From Bacteroidota bacterium (lineage in GTDB: Bacteria; Bacteroidota; Ignavibacteria; Ignavibacteriales; Melioribacteraceae): a DNA stretch of 6,656 bases. The notes under the pieces are model-generated. The model was not told where the DNA came from. It ran no database searches and was given only the letters and a program-made list of their open reading frames with translations. The stretch covers positions 1 through 6,656 of the forward strand of contig JAKAHQ010000097.1 in the NCBI GenBank assembly GCA_021814855.1, given 5' to 3'. Below, piece by piece: positions 5,719 through 6,656 of the stretch. Each line of letters opens with the position of its first letter. Positions within the stretch are counted from its first letter, which is position 1. The position numbers and the translations under genes are program-made.

Positions 5719-6656
5719 TTAAAGTTTTGCGTCTTCTATCAATTCTTCTATTGCGGAGTAAGCCAGACCAACAACCGTATCGGCGGCTCCGTAGTAAATC
5801 ATTACTTTGCTTTTGGGTAAAGCAAATCCTTCTTCATCAAACTCTTCCACAACCATTCCGCACGGAAAAACAACATTCGGAACTTGGCCAGTTAATTCAT
5901 ACAATTCTCTTGGTTCAAGAATATTATATTTTCCACGATATAAAACTATGGATGGATCATTAAGATCATGCAGAGCAACACCGGCTTGATAAATATTTGA
6001 GCTTGCAAAATGCATTGCTACTCCGTGATAAACATGCAGCCAACCCTTGCGCGTTTTTACCGGTGGCGGACCGGAACCGATATTTTCATCCCAGTAATGA
6101 AATCTTCCGCTCATTACAGGTCCAACGGATTTCCATTTTAAAAGATCGTCCGACTCAGACAAATAGATTGTATTACCGGATGATGGTCCCGATTCAAGCT
6201 GAACTTTATTAGGGCGATCGAACCGGAGATATTTTCCGTTAACTTTTTCAGGAAATAAAACGCCGTTACGTATATCGCCATCGGAAACAATTCCAAGAAA
6301 AGAAAAATCTTCAAAGTCCGTGGTTTTAGCTAATCCAAGTTGACAGCCGGCATCCATATCCATTGCGAACATTATATAGTATTCGTTTTCAATCTTTGTA
6401 ATCCGTGCATCATAAATATGATATATTTTCTCTTTGACGTTTTCCATTCCTTTAAAGTCGACAATTTTATTGTCAGATTTAAAGGTTACTCCGTCCAGAC
6501 TTTCTGCTTTAATAATAAATGTTTCTCTTCCCCTATTCTGAACGCGCAGAAGAAGAAGATATTTGCCGTTATATTTTATCGCACCTGGATTGAAAACGGA
6601 AGAAACATCAACCGCATGGGGTGGGATATTTGGAATATTTTCTCTTGTAACAACAG
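5719..6656 (-). CDS. GH130-family glycoside phosphorylase/hydrolase, N-terminus cut by right edge
   Basis: The frame is open from the right edge to the TAA at 5721-5719, giving 311 visible residues. ATG 6447 is internal: the 69 codons before it contain family sequence, SSVFNPGAIKYNGKYLLLLR followed by VQNRGRETF. GH130 enzymes are five-bladed beta-propellers that phosphorolyse or hydrolyse beta-mannosidic linkages. Family marks are the Arg-containing strand LLLLRVQNRGRETF, YDARITKI (visible residues about 81-88, the usual place of the conserved general-acid Asp), FDRPN, ESGPSSGNTIY, GSGPPPVKTRKGWLHVYHGV, TGQVPNVVFPCG and YYGAADTVVGLA near the end. The Arg-rich strand resembles that of phosphorylase subfamilies, but the exact subfamily and substrate cannot be fixed by eye. 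Probably only about 10-30 residues are missing, so export cannot be judged. It heads, or sits within, an operon with the CBM9-like gene. Confidence 0.88.
   Translation of the reverse strand, partial: VVTRENIPNIPPHAVDVSSVFNPGAIKYNGKYLLLLRVQNRGRETFIIKAESLDGVTFKSDNKIVDFKGMENVKEKIYHIYDARITKIENEYYIMFAMDMDAGCQLGLAKTTDFEDFSFLGIVSDGDIRNGVLFPEKVNGKYLRFDRPNKVQLESGPSSGNTIYLSESDDLLKWKSVGPVMSGRFHYWDENIGSGPPPVKTRKGWLHVYHGVAMHFASSNIYQAGVALHDLNDPSIVLYRGKYNILEPRELYELTGQVPNVVFPCGMVVEEFDEEGFALPKSKVMIYYGAADTVVGLAYSAIEELIEDAKL

Noticed and set aside
5719..6447. Treating ATG 6447 as the start of a 242-residue protein.
   Set aside because: The same frame continues to the right edge with clear GH130 N-terminal sequence (FNPGAIKYNGKYLLLLR), so this Met is internal.

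Overview
The window (6,656 bp, fairly AT-rich) is coded almost entirely on the minus strand, so transcription runs from right to left. It reads like an accessory sugar-handling region of a Bacteroidota/Ignavibacteriota-type bacterium. This is inferred from a TonB-dependent receptor with an N-terminal carboxypeptidase-regulatory-like domain, a secreted right-handed beta-helix protein, a family-9-like carbohydrate-binding protein and a GH130-family enzyme. A good AAGGAG Shine-Dalgarno sequence before one gene fits Ignavibacteria better than typical Bacteroidia, which rarely use strong SD sites. No rRNA or marker gene is present, so the taxonomic placement is a guess from protein style.

Layout in transcription order. 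(1) 6656-5719: GH130-family glycoside phosphorylase/hydrolase, nearly complete but cut at its N-terminus by the right edge. (2) 5696-4596: exported CBM9-like protein starting 22 nt after the GH130 stop, almost certainly in the same operon. (3) 4595-3779: an 817-nt gap with no convincing gene. It holds short open runs in several minus-strand frames that may be a decayed gene, three small dyads, and the 5' region of the next gene. (4) 3778-809: full-length 989-residue TonB-dependent receptor of the TonB-Xanth-Caul style. (5) 808-647: a 162-nt leader with an unusual predicted RNA fold that displays a perfect Shine-Dalgarno sequence with no start codon. (6) 646-1: N-terminal 215 residues of a secreted beta-helix protein that runs off the left edge.

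How the parts may work together (inference): the receptor would import a glycan fragment or other ligand across the outer membrane, the CBM9-like and beta-helix proteins would act outside the cytoplasm on polysaccharide, and the GH130 enzyme would process a beta-mannoside-type linkage. No SusD, inner-membrane sugar transporter or regulator is visible. The two halves are separated by the 817-nt gap and may be independent units.

No previously undescribed multi-gene system is evident. The most interesting non-coding signal is the structured leader at 701-768.
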